Source: Limisphaerales bacterium (GTDB lineage Bacteria > Verrucomicrobiota > Verrucomicrobiia > Limisphaerales > UBA11358). Taken from it: 7,366 nucleotides of DNA. The notes beneath the pieces are model-generated. The model searched no databases. It worked only from the letters and a program-made list of their open reading frames with translations, and had not been told where the DNA came from. Location: assembly GCA_003133815.1 (NCBI GenBank), contig PKZR01000131.1, forward strand, positions 1-7,366, given 5' to 3'. How positions within the stretch are numbered: position 1 is the stretch's first letter; every line of letters begins with the position of its first letter. Positions 1 through 5,690 of this stretch are shown here, one piece after another. Both the position numbers and the translations under genes were made by a program.

Positions 1-1
1 G

Positions 2-463
2 AACGAATTGCGCGTGCTGGAAATGCAGGTTGATCTCGCGGCAAAATATAACCAGTTGATTTTGGTTCACACACCGCATCTGGAAGACAAGCTCAAAGGC
101 ACGCGACTGATTCTCGATGTGCTGAAGAGCGACAAACGCATCCAGCCGGAACGCGTCATCATTGACCATGTCGAGGAGCACACGGTTGAAATGGTTTTGG
201 ACGCCGGAATGTGGGCGGGCATGACGCTTTATCCCGAAACCAAATGCACGTCGGCGCGAGCGGTTGACATTTTGGAAACTTACGGCAGCGAACGCATTTG
301 GATGAACAGTGCGTGCGATTGGGGCGTGAGTGATCCGCTAGCCGTGCCGAAGACGGCGTTGGAAATGAAAAAACGCGGGCACTTGGAAGCCGCAATTGAA
401 AAGGTGATTTTCCTGAATCCGAAAAACTTTCTGGAGCAATCGCCTAATTTCAAAACTGGCTAA
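2..463 (+). CDS. TatD-family metal-dependent hydrolase, 3' part (partial at left edge)
   Basis: The reading frame is open from the left edge (first full codon at 2) and ends at TAA 461-463, so about 153 C-terminal residues are present and the real start lies outside. The protein looks like a TatD/amidohydrolase-fold (TIM-barrel) metallohydrolase. Visible candidate metal ligands are the His of LVHTPH (codon 68-70), the His of IIDHVEEHT (codon 167-169) and the Asp of NSACDWG (codon 317-319), in the order and spacing expected for the second half of the barrel. The segment NSACDWGVSDPLAVPK resembles, from memory, the TatD-like hydrolases encoded in ebo-type clusters (with a UbiA-type prenyltransferase and an EboA-like protein) more than the DNase/RNase TatD of E. 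coli. That subfamily call is inference and depends on genes left of the window. The substrate is unknown. The stop overlaps the stop of the convergent regulator gene. Confidence 0.8.
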   Translation, partial: NELRVLEMQVDLAAKYNQLILVHTPHLEDKLKGTRLILDVLKSDKRIQPERVIIDHVEEHTVEMVLDAGMWAGMTLYPETKCTSARAVDILETYGSERIWMNSACDWGVSDPLAVPKTALEMKKRGHLEAAIEKVIFLNPKNFLEQSPNFKTG

Positions 464-1455
464 GTTTTTAGAATCTTTTTGGCAGAATTGCGGACAGCCT
501 CGGCCAACTCGCGCGGCTTCAAAACCTTCGCGTCGCCGCCCCAGCTCAAAACCCAGCGCTCGATTTCAAGCAGGCTCGACAGCTTCAATTTCAATTCCAC
601 TCCCCCGCCCTTCAATTCGCGCAATTGCTGCGACGGATGCCATTTCTTTTCGCGGACGTAATCGGCGGCTCGTGGATTGAAACGGATGACGACTTCATGC
701 GCGCCTTCACCGGAATGAACGCCGAAGCTGTCGCGCAACCGCTTTTCCAGCGAGAATTTTTCCGGGCGCTTGAAAACTTCCCCCGTCGGCTTCACGGATT
801 TGATCCGCGCGGGCGCGAAGGTGCGGATGTCCTTTCGCGCGTGGTCGTAGGCGAACAAATACCATTCGCCGTTGATGTTCGCCAAATGATACGGGTCAAC
901 GAGGCGCGGCTCGGATTTCGTCTGGCCGGGCTTGCGATAGGCCAGTTCAATCTGCTGCCGGCGCGCGGCGGCCTTGGCGAGCGCGTCGAAAATTTCCAGA
1001 TCCAAAATCTGCTCGGCGCGTGTGCGGAAGGAAATCGTCTGCTCGATGTCGGCGAGGTTGAGCGAAATCGTGTCGGGCAGCGCCTGCTCCATTTTCTTGA
1101 TGGCGCTCAAAAGCGGTTTCTCGAAGCTCGTGCCGCGATATTGTTGCAGCGCCTTTTCCGCGACCACGAGCGCGAAAAGTTCGCCCTCGGTGATCTGCAT
1201 GGTCGGGAACGCGCTGACTTCTCCGGTGTAAAAATAGCCGTTTTTGCCGACGTTGAATTCAATCGGCAGGCCAAGCCGGTCGCGCATGAACTCGATGTCG
1301 CGATGGACGGATTTGGTGCTGACCTCCAGTTCACGGGCGAGCGTGACTGCGTTTGGAAATTTTCCGGTTGAAAGCGTCTGATGGATGCGCAACATCCGTT
1401 CAAGCGGCGGACGGGAATGCAAGTCGTTCTTTGTCGTATCGTTGAATCGTTGCAT
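460..1455 (-). CDS. WYL-domain, DeoR-like helix-turn-helix transcriptional regulator
   Basis: A 331-residue protein with the standard three-part plan of WYL regulators. Residues ~17-80 form a winged HTH (LARELEVSTKSVHRDIEFMRD is the helix-turn-helix, followed by a wing around GKNGYFYTG). Residues ~150-225 form the WYL domain with the diagnostic W198-Y199-L200 in NGEWYLFAYD and the later R-TF-P-RI block. Residues ~252-330 form the C-terminal WCX extension (HEVVIRFNPRAADYV...WVLSWGGDAKVL). Such proteins bind DNA as dimers and usually sense a nucleic acid or nucleotide ligand through the WYL barrel; targets cannot be predicted here. The ATG is fixed by an in-frame stop seven codons upstream and by the absence of another start between. 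No Shine-Dalgarno is evident. It starts 33 bp after the rho stop and is probably co-transcribed with rho. No defence or mobile genes lie next to it, so local autoregulation or a remote regulon are both possible. Confidence 0.92.
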   Translation of the reverse strand: MQRFNDTTKNDLHSRPPLERMLRIHQTLSTGKFPNAVTLARELEVSTKSVHRDIEFMRDRLGLPIEFNVGKNGYFYTGEVSAFPTMQITEGELFALVVAEKALQQYRGTSFEKPLLSAIKKMEQALPDTISLNLADIEQTISFRTRAEQILDLEIFDALAKAAARRQQIELAYRKPGQTKSEPRLVDPYHLANINGEWYLFAYDHARKDIRTFAPARIKSVKPTGEVFKRPEKFSLEKRLRDSFGVHSGEGAHEVVIRFNPRAADYVREKKWHPSQQLRELKGGGVELKLKLSSLLEIERWVLSWGGDAKVLKPRELAEAVRNSAKKILKT

Positions 1456-1488
1456 TGGAATCCGATTAACGATTCACAATTCAACCAA

Positions 1489-2631
1489 TCACGAACCTTT
1501 TTCCAGCTTCGCGAGCAGCTCGTCGTTGGTCTTGTTTTTCTTGAGCGCGGCGGTGAGAGTTTCCATCGCCTCGATGGGATTCAAGTCCACCATCATCCGG
1601 CGCAGTTTGCGGATGGCCTCGAGATTTTTCGCGGGGAAAAGTTTTTCCTCCTTGCGCGTGCCGCTTTTCGGGATGTCAATCGCCGGAAACAAACGGCGGT
1701 CGGAAAGCTTGCGGTCAAGGATCAGCTCCATGTTGCCCGTGCCCTTGAATTCCTGGAAAATCAATTCGTCCATGCGCGAACCGGTATCCACCAGCGCCGT
1801 CGCCAGAATCGTGAGCGAGCCGCCCTCTTCAATCTTGCGCGCCGAGGCGAACATCTTGCGGGGGATTTCCAGCGCGCGCGCATCCACGCCGCCGGTCATC
1901 GTGCGGCCGCTGCCACCGTGAACGCTGTTGTAGGCGCGGGCCACGCGGGTGATGGAATCAAGCAGCACGAAAACGTCCTTGCCGGATTCAACCATGCGGC
2001 GGCAGCGCTCAATCATGAAGCGCGACAGGCGGACGTGCGTCTCCAGATCCATGTCGTTGGACGACGCGACGACCTCGGCCTTGACCGAGCGTTGAAAATC
2101 CGTAACTTCCTCGGGCCGTTCGTCAATCAACAGCACCATTACGAAAACTTCGGGATGATTCGCGGTGATGGCGTTGGCGATCTGCTTGAGGATGGTCGTC
2201 TTGCCCGTGCGCGGCGGCGCGACAATCAATCCGCGCGTGCCACGGCCAATCGGGGTGACGAGATCAATGACTCGTGTCTCGATCAGATCCGGCGACGTTT
2301 CCAGATTGAATTTCTCAATCGGGTCAATTGTCGTGAGATTTTCAAAGCGGACGGCCTTGGTGTAAGCCTCGAACGGCATGTCGTTGACCGTGTCAACCGT
2401 CTTGAGCTGCGGGCTTGTGCCGCGGTGCGGCGGCTGCGTGGTGCCCGCGACATGACTGCCCTCGCGCAAAAAATTGCGCCGGATGGTGTCGGGCGTGACG
2501 AAGATGTCGGTCGGCTTGGGATGAAAATGGTTCTGTGCGGTGCGGAGAAACCCGAATCCCTTTTCGGAGATTTCGAGGTAGCCCGAACCGGCGTCCGACG
2601 GCTTGTCGCCGTTGTTTTTTGTGTCGCTCAT
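1489..2631 (-). CDS. rho: Transcription termination factor Rho
   Basis: Hexameric RNA-dependent ATPase that loads on nascent RNA and releases RNA polymerase. Over 380 residues it shows the cold-shock/OB primary RNA-binding domain at ~17-65 (GYLEISEKGFGFLR, DIFVTPDTIRRFNLR-like). The RecA-type motor follows: Walker A at 138-146 (APPRTGKTT), LLIDERPEEVTD at 167-178, Walker B LLDSITRVARAYN at 223-235, GGVDARAL Q-loop region at 247-254, EEGGSLTILATALVDTGSRMDE at 268-289, the FKGTGNMEL R-loop at 295-303 and SGTRKEE at 323-329. It is shorter than E. coli Rho (419) because the N-terminal helix bundle is missing. This is real and not a start error: between this ATG and the in-frame TAA at 2722-2724 there is no ATG, GTG or TTG. 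Walker A has Arg-Thr where E. coli has Lys-Ala, and Thr where E. coli has Met186 in the bicyclomycin pocket. No convincing promoter or Shine-Dalgarno was found in the 258-bp spacer to cysK. Confidence 0.97.
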   Translation of the reverse strand: MSDTKNNGDKPSDAGSGYLEISEKGFGFLRTAQNHFHPKPTDIFVTPDTIRRNFLREGSHVAGTTQPPHRGTSPQLKTVDTVNDMPFEAYTKAVRFENLTTIDPIEKFNLETSPDLIETRVIDLVTPIGRGTRGLIVAPPRTGKTTILKQIANAITANHPEVFVMVLLIDERPEEVTDFQRSVKAEVVASSNDMDLETHVRLSRFMIERCRRMVESGKDVFVLLDSITRVARAYNSVHGGSGRTMTGGVDARALEIPRKMFASARKIEEGGSLTILATALVDTGSRMDELIFQEFKGTGNMELILDRKLSDRRLFPAIDIPKSGTRKEEKLFPAKNLEAIRKLRRMMVDLNPIEAMETLTAALKKNKTNDELLAKLEKGS

Positions 2632-2889
2632 AAATGTTGTGTGTCCAAAGGTTAAAAAATCCGCCCGAAAACCGGTGTTGAACTTTGAATTTTTTGGAAA
2701 TTGCCGCAGCGGAAATATGATTTAGAAAACCCTTCCAACCGCAGACATCAAACCTTCGACGGGCTATTAACTACGAATAAAGCCAAGCTAATGCAACAAC
2801 TATTTTTGGCAGGCTGATAAAGCAACCTTCCATAGACAAATATTTGCCGTTAAGAAATCCGGTTTTATCGGCGCAATCTGCGAAAATTT
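2632..2889. other. 258-bp spacer between cysK and rho, no gene seen
   Basis: An AT-richer spacer (runs such as TTTTTT and AATTTTC) separating the cysK stop from the rho start, both leftward. I saw no reading frame with a start, no strong hairpin with a U-tract after cysK and no well-spaced -35/-10 pair for rho. It presumably carries the rho leader. Rho genes are often autoregulated through a long leader, but nothing specific can be pointed to here. Confidence 0.5.
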
Positions 2890-3873
2890 TCAGCCTCCGA
2901 CTTCCGCGCGGGCTTCGGCGGCGAGTGCTGTGCTCAGGTATCGTTCGCCCGTCGAACAGGCCACGGTGACGATGAGTTTGCCCTTGTTTTCAGGGCGTTT
3001 CGCAACTTCAATCGCGGCAATGACATTTGCTCCGGTGGAAATGCCGACCAAAATTCCCTCTTCCTTCGCCAGGCGCCGCGCCATCGCAAACGCGTCATCG
3101 TTGGAAACCTGCACGCACTCGACGATCTGCGGATTGCCTGCGCTGTCCTTCAAATGCAAATTTTGCGGCACAAATCCCGCGCCCGTGCCTTGAATCTTGT
3201 GCGGACCGGGCTTGACCGGCTGCCCCGCAAGCGTCTGCGAAATGACCGGTGAATCCTTCGGCTCGACGGCGATGGCCTGGAACGAAGATTTTTTCGGTTT
3301 AATATATTCCACGCAGCCGGTGATCGTGCCGCCGGTTCCGACCGCCGCGACCAAAATGTCAATCTTGCCGTCCGTGTCATCCCAAAGTTCAACCGCCGTG
3401 GTTTTCGAGTGGATTGCCGGATTTGCCGGATTGTTGAACTGCTGCGGAATCCACGAGTTCGGCGTGTCCTTCGCCAAAGCCTCGGCGCGCGCAATCGCGC
3501 CTTTCATGCCTTCAGCACCGGGGGTCAAAACAAGCTTCGCACCGAGCATCGCCAACAGCGTGCGTCGTTCGAGGGACATCGTTTCGGGCATCGTCAGAAT
3601 CAACTTGTAGCCTTTGGCCGCCGCAACAAATGCGAGCGCAATGCCGGTGTTGCCGGAAGTCGGCTCGATGATGACGGTGTCTTTCTTCAAGACTCCGCGC
3701 TTTTCGGCGTCCTCGATCATCGCCATGCCGATGCGGTCTTTGACGCTGCCGAGCGGGTTGAAAAATTCGCATTTGAGCGCGATGGTGGCCGGCAATCCGG
3801 CGGTGACCTTGTTCAATTTGACCAGCGGAGTGCGACCGACGGTTTCGATGATGTTGTTGTAAATGTGTCCCAT
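2890..3873 (-). CDS. cysK: Cysteine synthase A (O-acetylserine (thiol)-lyase)
   Basis: PLP-dependent fold-type II enzyme making L-cysteine from O-acetylserine and sulfide in the cytoplasm. At 327 residues it has normal length. Visible hallmarks are the PLP Schiff-base lysine K45 in NPLGSVKDR, the substrate loop PTSGNTGIAL at 71-80, NPANPAIHSKTT at 148-159, the phosphate-binding glycine loop GTGGT at 179-183, HKIQGTGAGF at 225-234 and, near the end, CSTGERYLST at 306-315. The last supplies the Ser/Thr that contacts the pyridine nitrogen. The conserved 'TTGPEIW' of most CysK proteins reads TTAVELW here, a small deviation away from the active site. The start ATG (MGHIYNNIIETVGRTPLV) fits the family N-terminus; no Shine-Dalgarno is visible. 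CysK is favoured over CysM or cystathionine beta-synthase by the HKIQG and IHSKTT motifs, although assignment to CysK versus closely related paralogues rests on motif reading only. It lies downstream of the large RNA and its terminator. Confidence 0.95.
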   Translation of the reverse strand: MGHIYNNIIETVGRTPLVKLNKVTAGLPATIALKCEFFNPLGSVKDRIGMAMIEDAEKRGVLKKDTVIIEPTSGNTGIALAFVAAAKGYKLILTMPETMSLERRTLLAMLGAKLVLTPGAEGMKGAIARAEALAKDTPNSWIPQQFNNPANPAIHSKTTAVELWDDTDGKIDILVAAVGTGGTITGCVEYIKPKKSSFQAIAVEPKDSPVISQTLAGQPVKPGPHKIQGTGAGFVPQNLHLKDSAGNPQIVECVQVSNDDAFAMARRLAKEEGILVGISTGANVIAAIEVAKRPENKGKLIVTVACSTGERYLSTALAAEARAEVGG

Positions 3874-3954
3874 AAACTTTGTTGGTTAAATTTTGTCAGT
3901 AAAAGTTGCGCTCAAAGCGTTGAACGGGCAAGTATTTTTTATTGGAATCCACGT

Positions 3955-4008
3955 CGTCATTCTCATCATAGAATATTTGGATTTCAATTGATGAGCATAA
4001 GGATGACG
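3955..4008. repeat. Interrupted inverted repeat in the cysK leader
   Basis: CGTCAT-T-CTCATCA (3955-3968) can pair with TGATGAG (3989-3995) and ATGACG (4003-4008), giving 7-bp and 6-bp stems joined by an asymmetric 1x7 internal loop around a 20-nt AT-rich loop. It sits between the RNA terminator and the cysK start and overlaps the proposed cysK promoter. It may be an operator or a leader stem; it matches no cysteine- or SAM-related riboswitch that I recognise. Confidence 0.4.
3959..3987 (-). promoter_or_regulatory. Possible cysK promoter
   Basis: On the minus strand TTGAAA (3982-3987) is separated by 17 bp from GAGAAT (3959-3964), 5/6 and 4/6 matches to sigma70 boxes, about 85 bp before the cysK start. 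It lies inside an inverted repeat (3955-4008), which could act as an operator. The -10 match is weak; a nearby TATGAT has no properly spaced -35. Confidence 0.3.
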
Positions 4009-4021
4009 ATGAGGAGGAACT

Positions 4022-4063
4022 GAAAAAATAAGTCCCCGCCTGACCTTTCGGTCAAACGGGGAC
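4022..4063 (-). terminator. Strong intrinsic terminator ending the minus-strand RNA
   Basis: On the minus strand, GTCCCCGTTTGACC pairs fully with GGTCAGGCGGGGAC (14 bp, two G-U wobbles) around a GAAA tetraloop (hairpin 4032-4063). TTATTTTTT follows at once. There is no protein gene directly upstream on this strand, so the terminator belongs to the non-coding transcript. On the plus strand the stem is followed by AAATTGG, so it would not terminate there. Confidence 0.85.
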
Positions 4064-4502
4064 AAATTGGGGATGGGAGTTCGCCAATCTCTCTTTCCCA
4101 AGCCAACATTAGGCGCGCACCCTCGCGGGGGCTGCTGGCTTCCCGACGCCATTCTCCACGGCAAGCGGAGTTTCCGGCCTCGTAGCAGGGCCGTCCAGCG
4201 CCTTGCGGTCGCTGAATTTCGAGTGAGGCTTTTCAGCTCGCTTCAACTGGTGGTTGCGCCACCGGCCTGCGAACCAGGTTGAGACACGCCTATGATTTTC
4301 TTTCGCGTCTCCACCATTAGCTCCGGGTCTGCCGCCGCTTTTGACGGCGCGTTCGCCCGACGCCACGGGTCTCGCCTCTTCTCTCTAAGATTGCTTTTTC
4401 TCACAGTCCAGCGGTGTCGTTTTTAACATCGCCGGCCTTCGGAAGCTTTCACGCAGCCTGCCAAAGCCATCGTGACCTTCCCGATGCGACACTCTTTTTG
4501 TC

Positions 4503-4523
4503 CGCCTTTCGGCGTTTTTCTTT
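4503..4523 (+). terminator. Short-stem terminator-like element, plus strand
   Basis: On the plus strand CGCC-TTTC-GGCG (4503-4514) is followed by TTTTTCTTTT, resembling a weak intrinsic terminator. No plus-strand gene is seen upstream. On the minus strand the same element is a GAAA-loop hairpin in an A-rich linker (4493-4530) of the large RNA, which is the more likely role. Confidence 0.25.
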
Positions 4524-4876
4524 TGGCGAACTCAACTTTTTATTTTTGAATCCCGCCAGAGTCACCCGCACCGTGCTGATACGCAGTAGCAACCGTTTGC
4601 CTGTCCCGGCAACTGCGATTCGCCCAGGCTCGAAACCTGCCCGGACTACTTGACCCGGCTCGGAACGGTTTCTTATCGTCCCTAGCCGCCGGTCCCTCAT
4701 TCGCTTTTGACACGTGCGAACGTGCCAGAGGAACCTGTGAATTCTGCCTCCGCCGCCAACCTTTCGGTCGGTTTATGAGGAGCCGTGTCAACCAGCCTGA
4801 CCCGGCTTTTCCCCGGTCACCCGGGATTATCCTGGAAACGTTCAGCTTCAATCTTTCGACCGCCTCTGCCCGCTTC

Positions 4877-4891
4877 GTTCATTCAATGAAC
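4877..4891. promoter_or_regulatory. Perfect palindrome at the predicted RNA start
   Basis: GTTCATT-C-AATGAAC, two perfect 7-bp arms around one base, sits just downstream of the -10 box, at the position where transcription of the minus-strand RNA should begin. It could be a repressor site overlapping the start, or form a 5' hairpin in the transcript. Confidence 0.45.
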
Positions 4892-4898
4892 TGTGAAC

Positions 4899-4926
4899 AT
4901 CATAACAAATCTTTTGCTTCCTTCAA
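4899..4926 (-). promoter_or_regulatory. Sigma70-like promoter of the large RNA
   Basis: On the minus strand TTGAAG (4921-4926; 4/6) and TATGAT (4899-4904; 5/6) are separated by 16 bp, predicting a start near 4891. It is the best promoter match I found in the window. It points into the gene-less structured stretch that ends at the terminator 4022-4063. Palindromes lie on both sides of it, suggesting regulation. Confidence 0.6.
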
Positions 4927-4938
4927 TGAATTGATATG

Positions 4939-4978
4939 CACAGGTTGTTCACCGAAATCGCGCCGTGAACAACCTGTG
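4939..4978. repeat. Perfect 14-bp inverted repeat with 12-bp spacer
   Basis: CACAGGTTGTTCAC (4939-4952) and GTGAACAACCTGTG (4965-4978) are exact reverse complements, separated by 12 bp. It lies just upstream of the -35 box of the RNA promoter, roughly -47 to -87 from the predicted start, a position typical of an activator or upstream regulator. As RNA it would form a strong hairpin, but no U-tract follows on either strand. Confidence 0.7.
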
Positions 4979-5027
4979 AAAAACTCAAATCAGCACGTCA
5001 AATCAAAGCGATTCCCATTTTTTCGAC

Positions 5028-5040
5028 GTGAATTATTCAC
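5028..5040. repeat. Perfect 13-bp palindrome GTGAATTATTCAC
   Basis: GTGAAT-T-ATTCAC, 6-bp arms around one base, carries the same half-site core (TTCAC/GTGAA) as the larger inverted repeat at 4939-4978. This suggests that the same dimeric protein may bind both. Confidence 0.5.
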
Positions 5041-5173
5041 CGCTTTTCCGTGTCAAAAACGGATGCGGTGAACAAGTTCCATTTGTTAAGTTCTGGAAAA
5101 ATTCGTTAGAAAGAAAATTTTGAAGACGCTATTTGGAGAAAACTACACAATGTCATTAACCAAGTGTATGTCT

Positions 5174-5210
5174 GGTTTAAATCGTTAAACCGGGTCAAGA
5201 TGCTCCGGTT
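5174..5210 (-). other. Two overlapping hairpins after trmL
   Basis: Right after the trmL stop the minus-strand transcript can form AACCGG/CCGGTT (5188-5210, 11-nt loop) or GGTTTAA/TTAAACC (5174-5191, 4-nt loop). They share 5188-5191 and so exclude each other in part. No U-tract follows the second and only TTTAACGATTT the first, so this is at best a weak terminator. Confidence 0.3.
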
Positions 5211-5217
5211 CAACACT

Positions 5218-5685
5218 TCAACGAATCTCGCGTTGAAATCCCTGCTGCCGCAACGCCTCAAACAACACCAACGCCACGCAGTTCGACAAATTTAACGAAC
5301 GTGATTCCTCATTGAACATCGGAATCCGCAGCCAGCTTTCGCGATGCTGCTCCAGTAGTTGTTTCGGCAGACCCGCCGTCTCACGACCGAACACCAGATA
5401 ATCATCCGCCGAAAATTTCACATCGCTGTAATTCTTCGCGCCGTCGGATTCGATGAACCACAGCCGCGCATTTGCCGGTAGCTTTTCCGCGAACGCCGTC
5501 CAGTTCTTCCAACGATGCCACTCCACATGCTGCCAGTAATCCATTCCTGCGCGCTTGAGCTGCGCATCGTCCAGCTTGAAGCCGAACGGCTCGATGAGAT
5601 GCAGAACGGACTTTGTGGCCGCGCACAACCGCGCCACGTTGCCCGTGTTCGGCGGAATCTCCGGTTCGACTAAAACAATGTTCAT
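5218..5685 (-). CDS. trmL: tRNA (cytidine/uridine-34-2'-O)-methyltransferase TrmL
   Basis: SPOUT-class, S-adenosylmethionine-dependent enzyme that methylates the 2'-O of the wobble nucleotide (C34/U34) of leucine tRNAs. At 155 residues it matches the minimal YibK/TrmL length (E. coli 157), without an extra RNA-binding domain. Motif 1 is PEIPPNTGNVARLCAAT at 8-24. DYLVFGRETAGLP at 95-107 and IPMFNEESRSLNLSNCVALVLFEALRQ at 121-147 form the knotted cofactor site. The LKRAGMDYW segment (43-51) is also typical of TrmL and separates it from TrmH/RlmB. The start ATG gives the family N-terminus MNIVLVEPEIPPNTGN; no Shine-Dalgarno is visible. It is the last gene of the probable ruvX-truA-trmL unit, 76 bp after truA. 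Confidence 0.95.
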   Translation of the reverse strand: MNIVLVEPEIPPNTGNVARLCAATKSVLHLIEPFGFKLDDAQLKRAGMDYWQHVEWHRWKNWTAFAEKLPANARLWFIESDGAKNYSDVKFSADDYLVFGRETAGLPKQLLEQHRESWLRIPMFNEESRSLNLSNCVALVLFEALRQQGFQREIR

Positions 5686-5690
5686 ATCAG

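Larger units (their letters stand above)
4022..4891 (-). ncRNA. Large structured non-coding RNA of unidentified family (~870 nt)
   Basis: Stretch without a plausible protein gene, bounded on the minus strand by a promoter (-10 at 4899-4904) and a strong intrinsic terminator (4022-4063). Local hairpins are dense. GNRA tetraloops appear on the minus strand only: GAAA at 4032-4063, GCGA at 4120-4129, GCAA with stem CAGCG/CGCTG at 4196-4214, GAAA at 4503-4514 and GAAA at 4756-4771. Other stems are 4249-4263 (GGTGG/CCACC), 4281-4311 (8 bp) and 4333-4349 (CGCCG/CGGCG). The strand bias of GNRA loops agrees with the promoter and terminator. Searching by eye, I found no RNase P core (GAGGAAAGTCC), no tmRNA tRNA-like ends or tag ending in ALAA, no SRP apical motif (GGTCAGGTCCGGAAGG) and no group II domain V. 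It could be one RNA or two adjacent ones. It may belong to a known family I do not recognise. The internal open frames have no family resemblance and cross the stems. Confidence 0.6.
4892..5075. promoter_or_regulatory. Cluster of TNTTCAC motifs (operator array or DnaA-box-like sites)
   Basis: Six 9-mers share T-N-TTCAC: TGTGAACAT (4892-4900, reverse), TTGTTCACC (4945-4953), CGTGAACAA (4964-4972, reverse), TGTGAAAAA (4975-4983, reverse), TTATTCACC (5033-5041) and GGTGAACAA (5067-5075, reverse). One, TTTTTCACA when read in reverse, fits the loose DnaA consensus TTWTNCACA exactly; the others deviate at one or two places. They lie upstream of and across the RNA promoter, next to an AT-rich stretch (5076-5190). 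Either a dedicated regulator or DnaA could bind. No dnaA, dnaN or gidA gene is in the window. Confidence 0.45.

Noticed and set aside
1381..2655. Long plus-strand open frame (424 codons) opposite rho, and a 248-codon one opposite the WYL gene at 625-1371
   Set aside because: Both lie entirely or mostly antisense to well-recognised genes, have no recognisable family and reflect the third-position GC bias of the real genes.
2750..2815. tmRNA-like string on the plus strand: CCTTCGACGGG followed by a short frame ending LFLAG and the double stop TGATAA
   Set aside because: The distance from the TTCGAC box to the frame is too short. No 5' GGGG acceptor strand exists, and the 3' tRNA-like domain would fall inside cysK coding sequence without a T-arm motif. 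Chance resemblance.
3409..4023. Plus-strand open frame opposite the start of cysK
   Set aside because: Antisense to cysK, no family resemblance, and it runs into the leader hairpin.
4022..4891. RNase P RNA, tmRNA, SRP RNA, 6S RNA or group II intron as identity of the large RNA
   Set aside because: I looked for GAGGAAAGTCC, the GGUUCGANUCC-type T-arm with a tag frame, GGTCAGGTCCGGAAGG and a domain V stem; none is present on either strand. A covariance search would still be decisive.
4067..5071. Several open frames of 71-103 codons on both strands in the gene-less stretch
   Set aside because: They overlap each other in different frames, are rich in Arg/Pro/Ser with no conserved motif, and coincide with RNA-like stems; a structured RNA explains the region better.
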